The notes beneath the pieces were generated by a model. That model was not told the DNA's origin. It worked only from the letters and a program-made list of their open reading frames with translations, and did no database searches. Below, piece by piece: positions 52,685 through 61,273 of a stretch of DNA of 64,000 nucleotides (position 1 is its first letter; every line of letters starts with the position of its first letter). The translations under genes were made by a program, and so were the position numbers. Source of the DNA: Arthrobacter stackebrandtii. GTDB taxonomy: Bacteria > Actinomycetota > Actinomycetes > Actinomycetales > Micrococcaceae. Where the stretch lies: contig NZ_JAGIOI010000001.1 in the NCBI RefSeq assembly GCF_017876675.1, forward strand, positions 2,914,001 through 2,978,000, read 5' to 3'.

Positions 52685-53076
52685 CAGCGCTTGCCGGGCT
52701 TCGGCCCGCCTTCCTCCCTCTCGGAGAGATCCTCCAAGAGAGCGTGAAGTTTTCCCAGCACACCCAGGGCTGCCTCGGAGGTCTTCAACCGGCCCTGCGT
52801 CACCTCCAGCTGGCGGCGCAAACGCGCGATCTCGGCCTGGTCCTTGGAGAGCCTGCCGATGGACTCCCCGGCCTTCTTGCCCTCCAGGACACCGGCGTCA
52901 CGCAGGCGGCGCCACTCGGTCATCTGGGAGGAATACAAGCCCTCGCGGCGCAGGAAAGCACCACCTTCATTGGAGAGGACAGCGGCCTCGTACTGGACCA
53001 AAAAATCAAGCTTCTGCGTGGGGGTGTACGACCTACGACGGGTCGGGCCACCGGCACGCGGACCGGAACTACTCAT
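52684..53076 (-). CDS. IS3-family OrfA (copy 2)
   Basis: Identical to the OrfA of copy 1: HTH plus coiled coil, start ATG at 53076, one-base overlap with the orfB start. Confidence 0.85.
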   Translation of the reverse strand: MSSSGPRAGGPTRRRSYTPTQKLDFLVQYEAAVLSNEGGAFLRREGLYSSQMTEWRRLRDAGVLEGKKAGESIGRLSKDQAEIARLRRQLEVTQGRLKTSEAALGVLGKLHALLEDLSEREEGGPKPGKR

Positions 53077-53203
53077 GCCACCATCATGGCCTACCGCGGA
53101 CAAAACTGGACTAGACATTATTACTGGTTTCCTGGTTCTCGCCCCACGCGATCAAACGGACTTGCTCTTTCACCGTGGTACCGTCCCAGCCTGACACGTA
53201 GGG

Positions 53204-53876
53204 TGACGAGTGTTCCGGTACCCGGATCAATGACCAGAACATCCGACTCGGAAGTGCTGGGGCTGACCAGCGAGCTTCGAGCGACATAGGCATGGGAGTC
53301 GGTTGGGCTGGTGTGAACCGCCATGGCTTCAAGATCTGACGGCATTGGAAAATCCTTTGTCACAGTCCATGAGGCGCCATCAATGACGTATAGCTTTTTC
53401 GGGGATGATTCCCCCAAAGCGAGCACGCTCTTCCCGTCAGAGGATTCGGCCAGGGAATACGTTGCGTCGGCGATAGTCGTGGTGGATGAGACAGTGTTCG
53501 TGTCAGTAGATATGGACACAATGGTGTTGCCGCCATCTGCGAGACTGCTCGCAAAGATCATGGATCCATCACGGCTCGCTGTGAGTGCTGTTACCAATCC
53601 GGCGATGGTGACGGTTGCTACGGCATTGCCAGTCTGCAGATCGTAGGCTGAGATGCCTTCCCCCTGGGCAACGTAGGCGCGGGACCCGTCAGGACTGGTC
53701 ACCATGACGGCCGCCTGGGGGCCGACTGCGATCTCGGGGGCTTCCTCCGCGAGAGCTGCTGCAATGGTGCCAGCCATCGGGCCTGCAGCGGCGGTTGTGA
53801 CACCGGAGATGGATAGTGTCCCCACCACGGCGGCGCTCAGAAGCACCTTTGCCATGGACACTCGTGTAATTTTCAC
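53204..53876 (-). pseudogene. Sortase-anchored beta-propeller protein, N-terminal part
   Basis: Signal peptide near the start (MAKVLLSAAVVGTLSISGVTTAAAG), then YVTN/beta-propeller style repeats: VMVTSPDGSRAYVAQGEGISAYDLQTG, ALTASRDGSMIFAS, LAESSDGKSVLALGE and AVHTSPTDSHAYVAR, each a blade with the SPDG-type turn. Breaks at PGTGTLV where the IS begins. With the part at 49591 it would make roughly 447 residues, a cell-wall-anchored propeller. As is, the frame runs 27 codons into the IS and ends; a secreted, unanchored fragment may still be made. Confidence 0.85.
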
Positions 53877-54123
53877 TCTTACCTCGGATTCTGTCCTCGT
53901 CGGCTGTTGTCCGTGTCACGGCAGCAGAGGATGATACAAAGAGTAAGGTAAAAACTTGACACGTTGGTGCACATTGCGACTTGGTCTCGAACCATAATGG
54001 CGGTGGCAAGGCCAACAACCGCGCAGTTCCGTCAAGAGGCTGGAAAGAACAACTTTCAGCGTCGAGCCCGCGTCCAAATCGTTAGGTGGGCCTGCGCAAA
54101 ATAACGACTTCGTTATACATCCG
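53877..54123. promoter_or_regulatory. Intergenic region upstream of the propeller gene
   Basis: 247 bp, no gene found. AT-richer patches (ATGATACAAAGAGTAAGG, 53931-53948) make a promoter for the minus-strand propeller gene likely. Confidence 0.35.
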
Positions 54124-56400
54124 TCAGCGGGCGTAGTTCTGCAGATCCCGCATTACCCCGTTGCTGACTGTGCCGGTGCCGCCAAGGATGACGATCCGTT
54201 GCGGCTTCAAGCGCTGGAGTTCCGCCTTGACCGAGTTGGGCAGGACGTTGGGCGCCGTCAGCAAGACCGGGCTGCCATTATGTGCTGCCACGGCGGAGCC
54301 GGACAATGCATCGGAATATACCGCGCCGCTGGCAACGTAGACAGTGGTTGTGCCAGCCCAATAGGTGGACCTGGAGATGGATGCAGAGACCTCGTACCTG
54401 TCGGCGCCGCTAATCCGGCTGACTGAGGGGCTGTACCGCTTCAACAGATTCATGACACTGCCGCTGACACTTCCGGAACCGCCAAGAATGACGATCCGTT
54501 TGGGCTTCAGCCGTGTCAGTTCTGCGCGGATGGCATCGGGAAGGACCATCGTTGCGGTCAGCAGCACGGGGCCGCCTTGGTGCCCGGCCAGGGCCGACCC
54601 TGAGAGAGCATCCGTATAGATGGCTCCGCTGGCAATATAGGCAGTGTTTGTCCCTGCCTTGAACGTCGATTTTGAAACACCTGCTGAGACCACATAGCGG
54701 TCCTTGCCGCTGATGCGGCTCACGGAGGGGCTGTACCTCTTCAGCAGCCTCATGACAGAGTCGCTGACGGTGGCGGGTCCGCCAAGGATGACTATGCGTT
54801 GCGGCTTGAGTCGGGTGAGCTCGGCCCGGATGACGTCGGGAAGTACGCCCGTCCCCGTGAGCAGCACCGGGCTGTCGGTGAAGCCGGCAGCTGCGGAGCC
54901 GGACAGGGCATCCGTGTAGACGGCGCCACTTGCGATGTATGCAGTTTTCACACCCGGACGGAATGCGGACTTGGATGCGGCTGCTGAAACTTCGTAGCGG
55001 TCCTTGCCGCTGATCCTGCTGACGGTGGTGCCGGAGGCGAAACGCCTGAGGTTCGTCAGGGTGCCGTTCCATACGTTGGAGTCGCCGGCAAAGGGGCCTG
55101 TGGAGCTGAACTGCCACATGCTGTAGGTAGGCCATCCACCCGGGATTTGGAGAGGTGCACCACCGGTGTACGCTGCGATGTGCAGCGGCTGGTTCGTGAA
55201 AGCCCTCGAGTCTCCAGTGCAAGAGACCCACCAACCCTTGTTTGTGTAGATCATGGGCAGGCGCCCGGTTTTGGACTTGACACGGTTTGAGAAGGTCTTG
55301 ATCCAATTGACCATGGCTGCCTGGCTCAGGCCGTAGCAGTTGGCGCCATAGGGATTGTTTTCAATGTCCAAAAGGGGAGGGAGGGTCTTGCCGTCTGCCT
55401 TCCACCCGCCGCCGTTACGGACAAAGTGGTCAGCCTGGGCGGTGGCCGTTGCCTGGCCAGCCCCGGGAAGCGCGAAGTGGTAGGCCCCGTGCAGCATGCC
55501 GACCTTGGTTGCGCCTGCGAGGTGGGAGGCGCGGGACTTGTCGACGAAGGCGCCGCCCTCGGTTGCCTTGACGTAGACAAAGCGTGCACCCATGGACCAT
55601 TCGTTGCCCCAGTTGACCGTGCTTCGTGTATAGCCTGAGTCGGCCTGCCAGCCGCTGACGTCCATGCCACGGACACCGGCCGGGATCCAGGGCTCACTGG
55701 CGGCCAGTGGTGCCGCGCGGGCCATCATGGGTGTGTTGGCGGCGGCAGCTGCCTCCTCCATGGCCAGGCCCTGGCCCATGTGCGCGCCTGGGGTCCCGCT
55801 GTCGGCAGCATCGGCTGGTTTGCCTGGTTCTTCGGGTGCAGCCGGAAGGTCCACTGCGGGCGGGGCTGCGGGCGTTGATCCGGGGCTTTCCGTGTCTGGG
55901 GCCGACGGCGCCTTCGGTGCCACCAGTGCGGGTGGAGCCGTAGGGGAGGGTGCCTCCATGAGTGACTGAGCGTCGGGCAATGCGGCGGACGGGTCGACGG
56001 CTGCGGGCGCCTGCTTGGCCTGCGGGGCAGATTCGGGTGCCGCTTCAGATTCGGGCGTGACGGCTGGTGGCTCCTCATCGGATTCCAGCGGTGGGATCGC
56101 ATCTTGGCCGGCATCAGGTGCCGCTTCGGGTGCGGGGTCGGCAGCCGGTGGCGTGCCTTCCGGTTCGGCCGGTTCATCAGGCGCCCCAGGATCCAGGGAC
56201 GGCGCGGGCAGCTGGGCATCGTCCGGCACGGCAGGCTGTTCCGTGGCAACGGCGGTGTCCGGTTCCTGGGCTCCGGCAGGTGGGATCCCTCCGGCAAAAA
56301 CGAGCGAGAGGCCCAAGGCGCCGGCCACTGCGGTCCGGCAGGCCTTGGACAAGAAACGCCCGGCAGGGTGGGAATCTTGGCTGGACACAGGTAAAGGCAT
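54124..56400 (-). CDS. Secreted GH25 muramidase with three CWB2 repeats
   Basis: 758 residues from ATG 56400. Signal peptide ending near AGA-QEP, then a 190-residue Pro/Ala/Glu linker. GH25 lysozyme domain about 240-450: RGMDVSGWQ (catalytic-type Asp), VYVKATEGG, LLDIENNPYG (Asp/Glu pair), YTNKGWW and MWQFSS. Three tandem CWB2 repeats follow (about 458-758), each SRISGxDRYEVSA...AYIASGAVYTDALSGSA...LKPQRIVILGG. CWB2 units bind anionic wall polymers, so the enzyme should stay on the wall and cut peptidoglycan glycan strands. Single gene next to the Tad locus. Confidence 0.93.
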   Translation of the reverse strand: MPLPVSSQDSHPAGRFLSKACRTAVAGALGLSLVFAGGIPPAGAQEPDTAVATEQPAVPDDAQLPAPSLDPGAPDEPAEPEGTPPAADPAPEAAPDAGQDAIPPLESDEEPPAVTPESEAAPESAPQAKQAPAAVDPSAALPDAQSLMEAPSPTAPPALVAPKAPSAPDTESPGSTPAAPPAVDLPAAPEEPGKPADAADSGTPGAHMGQGLAMEEAAAAANTPMMARAAPLAASEPWIPAGVRGMDVSGWQADSGYTRSTVNWGNEWSMGARFVYVKATEGGAFVDKSRASHLAGATKVGMLHGAYHFALPGAGQATATAQADHFVRNGGGWKADGKTLPPLLDIENNPYGANCYGLSQAAMVNWIKTFSNRVKSKTGRLPMIYTNKGWWVSCTGDSRAFTNQPLHIAAYTGGAPLQIPGGWPTYSMWQFSSTGPFAGDSNVWNGTLTNLRRFASGTTVSRISGKDRYEVSAAASKSAFRPGVKTAYIASGAVYTDALSGSAAAGFTDSPVLLTGTGVLPDVIRAELTRLKPQRIVILGGPATVSDSVMRLLKRYSPSVSRISGKDRYVVSAGVSKSTFKAGTNTAYIASGAIYTDALSGSALAGHQGGPVLLTATMVLPDAIRAELTRLKPKRIVILGGSGSVSGSVMNLLKRYSPSVSRISGADRYEVSASISRSTYWAGTTTVYVASGAVYSDALSGSAVAAHNGSPVLLTAPNVLPNSVKAELQRLKPQRIVILGGTGTVSNGVMRDLQNYAR

Positions 56401-56656
56401 TGTTTTAGCTCCGAAGTCATCTGCGGCCGGTGGCCGCGCGTGAGGTGCTGCCAGCTTATGCGGCACGGCCTGAACGGTCAGGCACCATGCGTGCATGTCG
56501 CCAACTATTGCAATAAACGTTGAATTTTCACAGTTTTTGGTGACATCGGCCACCACCCCGTGCAAAGGTTTTCGCCCGAGTGGACAGCCTCAGCAGGGGC
56601 CGTGGTTATCCACAGAAAGCAAAATTGGCTCTGGCGTGCCCGGATGGAATCGGTCT

Positions 56657-57586
56657 ATGCTCCTGAATTACACACTGTATGGACACCGCGAGGGGGCGGG
56701 GGCGGTCTGGTTGGATGCATTCGCATTGCTGGAGGATGAAGTCAGGGAACTCATCCGCCGCAAGGGCCTTGACCCGTTGCGGCAGGGCACCGAGGTGCGT
56801 GCCCTGGTGGATGCTGCTGTCAACGACTACGGTGAGCGGGCCCTTCTCGGTGCGGTCCCGGCTCTCGCCCAAAGTGACGATGTCGGGCGGCACGTGTTCA
56901 ACGCCGTCGCAGGCTTCGGTGCGCTGCAGCCCTTTCTGGACGATCCCGACATTGAGGAAATCTGGCTCAATGCGCCGGACCAGGTGTTCGTGGCAAGGCA
57001 CGGTGAATCGGAACTGACAGATGTCGTGTTCACGCCGCAGCAGGTCCGAGACCTGGTGGAGCGGATGCTGAAGAGCTCCGGGAGGCGGCTGGATCTGAGC
57101 AGTCCCTTCGTTGACGCCGCGCTGCCTGATGGCAGCCGCCTGCACGTGGTCATCCCTGACATCACCCAGAGCCACTGGGCGGTGAACATCCGCAAGTTTG
57201 TGGCGCGGGCCAGCCGCCTGGACCATCTGGTGGAGCTGGGCTCGCTCACCCCGCAGGCCGCCCGCTTCCTGGGTGCAGCCGTCAGCAGCGGCCTAAACAT
57301 TCTGGTTTCCGGCGCCACGCAGGCGGGCAAGACCACCATGCTCAATTGTCTGGCTGCCGGCATTGGCTCGCGGGAGCGGGTGGTGACGGTGGAGGAGATT
57401 TTTGAGCTGAGGCTGCCGCTGCGTGATGTGGTGGGGCTGCAGTGCCGCCAGCCGAATCTCGAGGGACACGGCGAGATCCCCCTGCGCCGCCTGGTCAAGG
57501 AGGCGCTGCGCATGCGCCCGGACAGGCTCATCGTGGGCGAGGTGCGGGAGGCAGAGAGCCTGGACATGTTGATCGCCTTGAATAGC
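56657..57586 (+). pseudogene. tadA: Tad pilus ATPase TadA/CpaF, N-terminal part, split by element
   Basis: 310 codons to the integration point. Walker A GATQAGKTTML (about residue 218), VTVEEIFELRLP (Asp-box region) and Walker B RPDRLIVGEVREAES are intact. Native sequence stops after DMLIALNSG; the frame then reads 27 foreign codons to a stop at 57667. The remaining 115 residues are at 62671-63018. Joined, the product is about 425 residues, normal for this hexameric secretion ATPase. Start ATG 56657 is a best guess. Confidence 0.9.
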
Positions 57587-57591
57587 GGCCT
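57587..57591. other. attL core of the 5.08-kb element
   Basis: GGCCT at the left junction: host AATAGC-GGCCT joined to element ACCGGACTACC. The same pentamer is at 62671-62675. Confidence 0.8.
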
Positions 57592-57633
57592 ACCGGACTA
57601 CCGCAAACACGCTATAAGGCCTAGCCTGTCCCC

Positions 57634-59187
57634 ATGGGAACTAGAGCCTTTATCTACTGCCGCATAAGCCAAGACAGGACCGGGGCAGGTTTGGGCGTGC
57701 AACGCCAAGAGGAGGACTGTCGGGAGCTGGCGGCCCGGCTGGGCCTCGCCGTGGCCCGTGTGTTTGTGGACAACGACGTAAGCGCATACTCGGGCCGTCC
57801 TCGGCCCGGCTATCGGGACATGCTGGCACGGCTCCGCAAAGGAGACGCAGACTATGTGCTGTGCTGGCACACAGACAGGCTCCACCGTCGGCCTGTGGAG
57901 CTGGAAGACTACATAGACGTTTGCGAACAGAACGGCGTCACCACGCACACGGTAAAGGCCGGAGAGCTGGACCTGTCCACGCCGTCGGGCCGCATGGTGG
58001 CCCGCATGCTGGGGAGCGCGGCCCGCTATGAGTCGGAGCATAAGGCGGAGCGCGCCAAGCGCAAGATGAGAGAGCTTACAAGCAAGGGCAAATACACCGG
58101 GGGCCAGAGGCCGTTCGGCTGGACGATAACGGACAAAGTGCCAAGCCTCCACCCAGAGGAGGCGCACGCCGTGCGTGAGCTGTTCGGGCAGGCCTTGGAG
58201 GGCCGGAGCTTGGGGGCTATGGCCCGGTGGCTCAATGGGCAGGGGCTACGTAGCACCATGGGGAATGAGTTCGGAGCGCAAACCGTGCGCGCTCTGCTGT
58301 TGCGGCCCCGCAACGCGGGCCTAGCCACGCAGGACGGCGAGATAAGCGGCCCGTCAGAGTTCCCGGCCATTGTGTCGGAGGACGTCTACCGTGCCGCTCG
58401 GTCACTTCTCACGGACCCCAAGCGGGGACGCTTCTACTCAATCAAGCCCAAGTACTTGCTAACGGGGATAGCGCAATGCCATTGCGGCTCAAAGGTGATT
58501 ACCGGCTATGTGCGTTCCGGCAAGCGTGCCCCTTACCCGGTGTACCGCTGCCCCGTAAGGGGCATAGGCCACGTGGGAAAGCGCGTGGATTACGTGGATG
58601 ACTACGTAAATACGGTTATCGTGATGTACCGCAATTGGCTGTCCAAGCAAGAGCGGGCGGGGGACTCCACAGAGGAGGCCCGCTACCTTGAGACAGAGGT
58701 CCTAGCGCTACGGGAACGGCTTACGGAGGCCGCCACAATGGCGGCCACAGGCACCATAACTATGATGCAGCTGGCAACCATGAGCGAGACGATACAGGCC
58801 CGGCTACAGTCCACAGAGGACAGGCTTACAGAGCTTGCCCTCATGCAGAACTTGCCAGCGTTGCCCCAGCTGGACTACACGAAAGACGTGGAAGCAACGG
58901 AGCTTATGGCATGGCTGGAACTGCCGATAGATGACAGGCGCGACTATGCGCGCCAAGTGTGCAATGTGGTGTTGCTTAGCCACTTCAAGGGCACGGCCCG
59001 AGTCTTTGACCGGGACACTGTGCAAGTGGTCCTGAAAAACAAATCCAGCGCTCGCGGCCTGCTCACGGTGGAAGAGCTAGACCAGTTAAAACAACAGTGG
59101 CGAGATAGCGGTATTCTCCCGGCAACGGACACTAGGACATTCAACAATCATAGGCCCGGTGGCGACGGCCCGATATTGGTACAATAA
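57634..59187 (+). CDS. int: Large serine recombinase (integrase)
   Basis: 517 residues. Catalytic domain with Ser12 (FIYCRISQDRTG), the QRQEEDCRELA helix and TDRLHRRPVELEDYI. Recombinase domain about 155-265 (GGQRPFGWTI, ALLLRPRNAG). Zinc-ribbon CHCGSK...YRC near 282-305 and a coiled coil around 345-405. The ATG is 43 bp inside attL and overlaps the tail of the truncated tadA frame; no clear ribosome site is visible, so it may be leaderless or coupled to tadA translation. Responsible for integration at GGCCT in tadA. Confidence 0.93.
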   Translation: MGTRAFIYCRISQDRTGAGLGVQRQEEDCRELAARLGLAVARVFVDNDVSAYSGRPRPGYRDMLARLRKGDADYVLCWHTDRLHRRPVELEDYIDVCEQNGVTTHTVKAGELDLSTPSGRMVARMLGSAARYESEHKAERAKRKMRELTSKGKYTGGQRPFGWTITDKVPSLHPEEAHAVRELFGQALEGRSLGAMARWLNGQGLRSTMGNEFGAQTVRALLLRPRNAGLATQDGEISGPSEFPAIVSEDVYRAARSLLTDPKRGRFYSIKPKYLLTGIAQCHCGSKVITGYVRSGKRAPYPVYRCPVRGIGHVGKRVDYVDDYVNTVIVMYRNWLSKQERAGDSTEEARYLETEVLALRERLTEAATMAATGTITMMQLATMSETIQARLQSTEDRLTELALMQNLPALPQLDYTKDVEATELMAWLELPIDDRRDYARQVCNVVLLSHFKGTARVFDRDTVQVVLKNKSSARGLLTVEELDQLKQQWRDSGILPATDTRTFNNHRPGGDGPILVQ

Positions 59188-59217
59188 CTGATACATAAAA
59201 CAACCAGGGCGAACACT

Positions 59218-59241
59218 ACAGGGGCCACGCGGCCCCTGTTA
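59218..59241 (+). terminator. Terminator after integrase
   Basis: ACAGGGGCC (59218-59226), ACGC loop, GGCCCCTGT (59231-59239), then TTAATT. Confidence 0.7.
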
Positions 59242-59298
59242 ATTCCCGTCAGTTGGCGTTAATCTTGAGTTCCAGTCACCACACGGAAAGGCAGGACC

Positions 59299-59568
59299 AT
59301 GGAACAGAACAGCGCCACGTTGCAAGCACTCATTAGTGACCTCCCGGAGAGTTACCGCGTCATCCATCGGACGCCAGAGGTTGCCCTCTGGACCGACGGG
59401 GAACACCACGGCGGGGCCACGCTGGCAGGCGTGCCCCTGTACGCGGCGAGCAAGGCCGCACACGCTCACGGCTTGGGCTTGGGGGAGATGCACACGGACA
59501 ACGAGACAGGCGCGGTAATCCTGTCTCTCACGCCGCTACGGGGCATTGCCCCAACATTGGTGGGCTAA
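59299..59568 (+). CDS. Uncharacterised 89-residue element protein
   Basis: Starts at ATG with GGCAGGA 5 nt upstream. Acidic, His-rich (DGEHHGGATL, HAHGLGLGEMHTDNETG), no signal or membrane helix. No family recognised. Flanked by terminators on both sides, so it has its own short transcript; the layout is that of a regulator or a recombination directionality factor gene, but nothing in the sequence proves this. Confidence 0.6.
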   Translation: MEQNSATLQALISDLPESYRVIHRTPEVALWTDGEHHGGATLAGVPLYAASKAAHAHGLGLGEMHTDNETGAVILSLTPLRGIAPTLVG

Positions 59569-59591
59569 CGGCCCTACGGTGGACACAGGAA

Positions 59592-59613
59592 AGGCCCGGC
59601 GTTGACCGGGCCT
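59592..59613. terminator. Bidirectional terminator
   Basis: AGGCCCGG (59592-59599), 6-nt loop, CCGGGCCT (59606-59613), followed by CTCTT; between the 89-residue ORF and the convergent resolvase gene. Confidence 0.7.
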
Positions 59614-59632
59614 CTCTTGCGTGGTGGAGCGG

Positions 59633-60289
59633 CTAGCTCCGGGCGGGGCCTGTAACCGACGTCAGCACCTGCCGAACTGTGGATGGATGCCACGTCTTGC
59701 CCGTTGCCGTGGGCACGCCGTCGGCGTTGAGCATGTCAGCTATCCGGGCCATGGAGGCCCCGGCCTCCCGTTCGGCAAAGATACGCGCCACCGTGTCGGC
59801 TGGCAGGGCGCTAGGCCTGCCCATGAGCTTGCCTGTGTCGGCCTTGATCTTAGCCATGGCCTCCCGCGTCCGGCCTGCAATGCGCTTACGCTCAAGCTCC
59901 GCAAATACGGCCGTCATTTGGGCCATTGAGGCCCCCGTGTCGGTGGTGGTGTCCACGCCAAGATCTAGGCAGATCATTGCCCACCCTTGGCGGCTGGCAG
60001 TTTCCAGCATGGCCGAAAAGTCGGCGACGTTGCGAGAGAGGCGATCAAGCTTGGATACGGCGAGCGCGTCATAGCGCCTGCTCTTCAAGTCTGTAAGCGC
60101 TCCGGCTAGGACCGGCCTGTTCGCTAGAGACTTTGCGCTTGCGGCGTTCTCACGGCGTATCTCAAGGCTCCATCCCTTGCGGGATGCCTCCGCTTCAAGT
60201 GCTGCAATTTGTACCTCCGGGCCTATGTCTTGCTTGTTGGTGGACACGCGGACGTAACCGATAACTCTAAGGGCTGGGGCTGTTTCCAT
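59633..60289 (-). CDS. Small serine recombinase (resolvase/invertase, Pin-like)
   Basis: 218 residues from ATG 60289, preceded by TTGGAGTC. Catalytic region VIGYVRVSTNKQD (Ser), then AVSKLDRLSRNVADF, ELERKRIAGRTREAMA (E-helix), and a C-terminal HTH (GASMARIADMLNADGVPTATGKTW). Length and layout match Tn3-type resolvases and invertases. A second serine recombinase in such a small element is unusual. A 28-bp palindrome lies 8 bp upstream of its start. Confidence 0.92.
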   Translation of the reverse strand: METAPALRVIGYVRVSTNKQDIGPEVQIAALEAEASRKGWSLEIRRENAASAKSLANRPVLAGALTDLKSRRYDALAVSKLDRLSRNVADFSAMLETASRQGWAMICLDLGVDTTTDTGASMAQMTAVFAELERKRIAGRTREAMAKIKADTGKLMGRPSALPADTVARIFAEREAGASMARIADMLNADGVPTATGKTWHPSTVRQVLTSVTGPARS

Positions 60290-60297
60290 GACTCCAA

Positions 60298-60325
60298 TAT
60301 ACACAAAGGGAACCCTTTGTGTATA
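60298..60325. promoter_or_regulatory. 28-bp palindrome upstream of the resolvase gene
   Basis: Arms TATACACAAAGGG (60298-60310) and its exact complement (60313-60325) around a central AA. An AT-rich half site at both ends and an AA dinucleotide centre resemble a serine-recombinase crossover site; an operator is the other option. Confidence 0.6.
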
Positions 60326-60372
60326 GAGGCTAGTTCCATGGCCTCAAGGCGGGCTCTAGGTAGGGACTTGTT

Positions 60373-60391
60373 GCCAGCCCCACAGGCTGGC
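60373..60391. repeat. Repeated hairpin A, copy 1
   Basis: GCCAGCC-CCACA-GGCTGGC; identical 19 bases recur at 62060-62078. Confidence 0.8.
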
Positions 60392-60638
60392 GTCTAACGG
60401 GCGTAAGGGTGGAAGTGGAACAGCTAGCCACCTTGATCATGTAGGGCCGTGAGAACGGCACGCAGGGCCGCCTAGCCCATGTTTCCCAGCCGAGGCCAGT
60501 GTGTTACGCGGGCCACCACGGAAAGGTGGGGGTAGGCCCCCGAAACTTCCCGTTCCAGCGCCCGCCCGTGGTAGCTGTTGGGAATCTGTACGGATTAAAA
60601 AGCTTTGGAATCAAAAAATATCTGAAAGAGACAGGAAA

Positions 60639-60664
60639 GGCGCGGGGCCGTAAAGCCCCACGCC
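60639..60664 (-). terminator. Terminator of the 142-residue ORF
   Basis: Ten-base arms (60639-60648 and 60655-60664, one G-U pair on the minus strand) with a short loop, followed on the minus strand by CTTTCCTG. Confidence 0.6.
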
Positions 60665-60675
60665 GTCAACTGCTT

Positions 60676-61104
60676 TTAGTGGTTGCCCTGTGGCATGCCC
60701 TTGCGGGAGCTGCTGCCGTTGGCCTTCCACTCGGCGTAGAGTTCCGCGCCTGTCTTTTCTGACTTGGAGTAGAGAGCCCTTATTTCGGGGCTACTGTTCC
60801 ATTCCTCCTCGGTAACGCCCTCCGTGAGGGCCCCGGCCTTGGAGGCTCGGATAGCCTCGGTTGCCTGCTGCTGTGGCGTCATGGCCTCAAAGGCCATGGT
60901 GTCGGCGTAGGACCGGTTGCCGCTAAGGCGGTTCTCTTCCCTTCGCCATTCCTCTAAGGCTCGTGAGTAGGCTTTTTCGGCCGCTTTGTCGGCCTCCTGC
61001 TTAGAGCGGTGCAAGACGTTTGATCCGGGCACTTCCCAAGTGTCCCGTCCTACTTCCACGGGGTTATAGTCGGCCCTGTTGGGCTCTTTGTTTTCGTTGC
61101 TCAA
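60676..61104 (-). CDS. Uncharacterised hydrophilic 142-residue element protein
   Basis: TTG start at 61104 with AAGGAAA nearby. Very hydrophilic and helical: SKQEADKAAEKAYSRALEEW is a likely coiled coil, followed by MTPQQQATEAIRASKAG. No cysteine, no membrane helix, no recognised family. Same strand as the HNH and HTH genes, so perhaps a late or accessory product of the element. Confidence 0.6.
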   Translation of the reverse strand: MSNENKEPNRADYNPVEVGRDTWEVPGSNVLHRSKQEADKAAEKAYSRALEEWRREENRLSGNRSYADTMAFEAMTPQQQATEAIRASKAGALTEGVTEEEWNSSPEIRALYSKSEKTGAELYAEWKANGSSSRKGMPQGNH

Positions 61105-61273
61105 TATGGTTTCCTTTGATGGTTGATTGCCGGTGCCTGGGCTCCGGCTGTAGTCGTGGAATTGCCCACCCTCAAGGGTGGCGCGCGCGGGGTACTAATT
61201 AGTTATCTCCTCCGTGATGGAAGTGGCCCCAGAGGGCCACGGCAGGGCCTGTAGGGGCCTTGATTTCAGCGGG

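Larger units (their letters stand above)
50259..53203 (-). mobile_element. Composite IS copy 2: IS3-family element with nested IS110
   Basis: Inverted copy of 33856-36800, same length (2,945 bp). Inserted in the propeller gene with a target duplication: TCA (up to CGTCA) flanks both ends. Deleting the element and one TCA joins CTCGTCA to GGACGGTG in frame (LV-RTVQSC), so this is a clean simple insertion. Confidence 0.9.
60326..60675. other. Noncoding region of the element
   Basis: 350 bp with no credible gene. Holds the repeated hairpin at 60373-60391, an A-rich tract (60594-60624) and the terminator at 60639-60664. Confidence 0.5.

Noticed and set aside
59299-59568. Anti-CRISPR call for the 89-residue ORF
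   Set aside because: Small size and mobile context alone are not evidence; no similarity or Aca partner is visible.
60326-60675. Possible CRISPR-like or tRNA content in the element's noncoding region
   Set aside because: Repeats are only two-copy hairpins with no regular spacing; no cloverleaf could be drawn.
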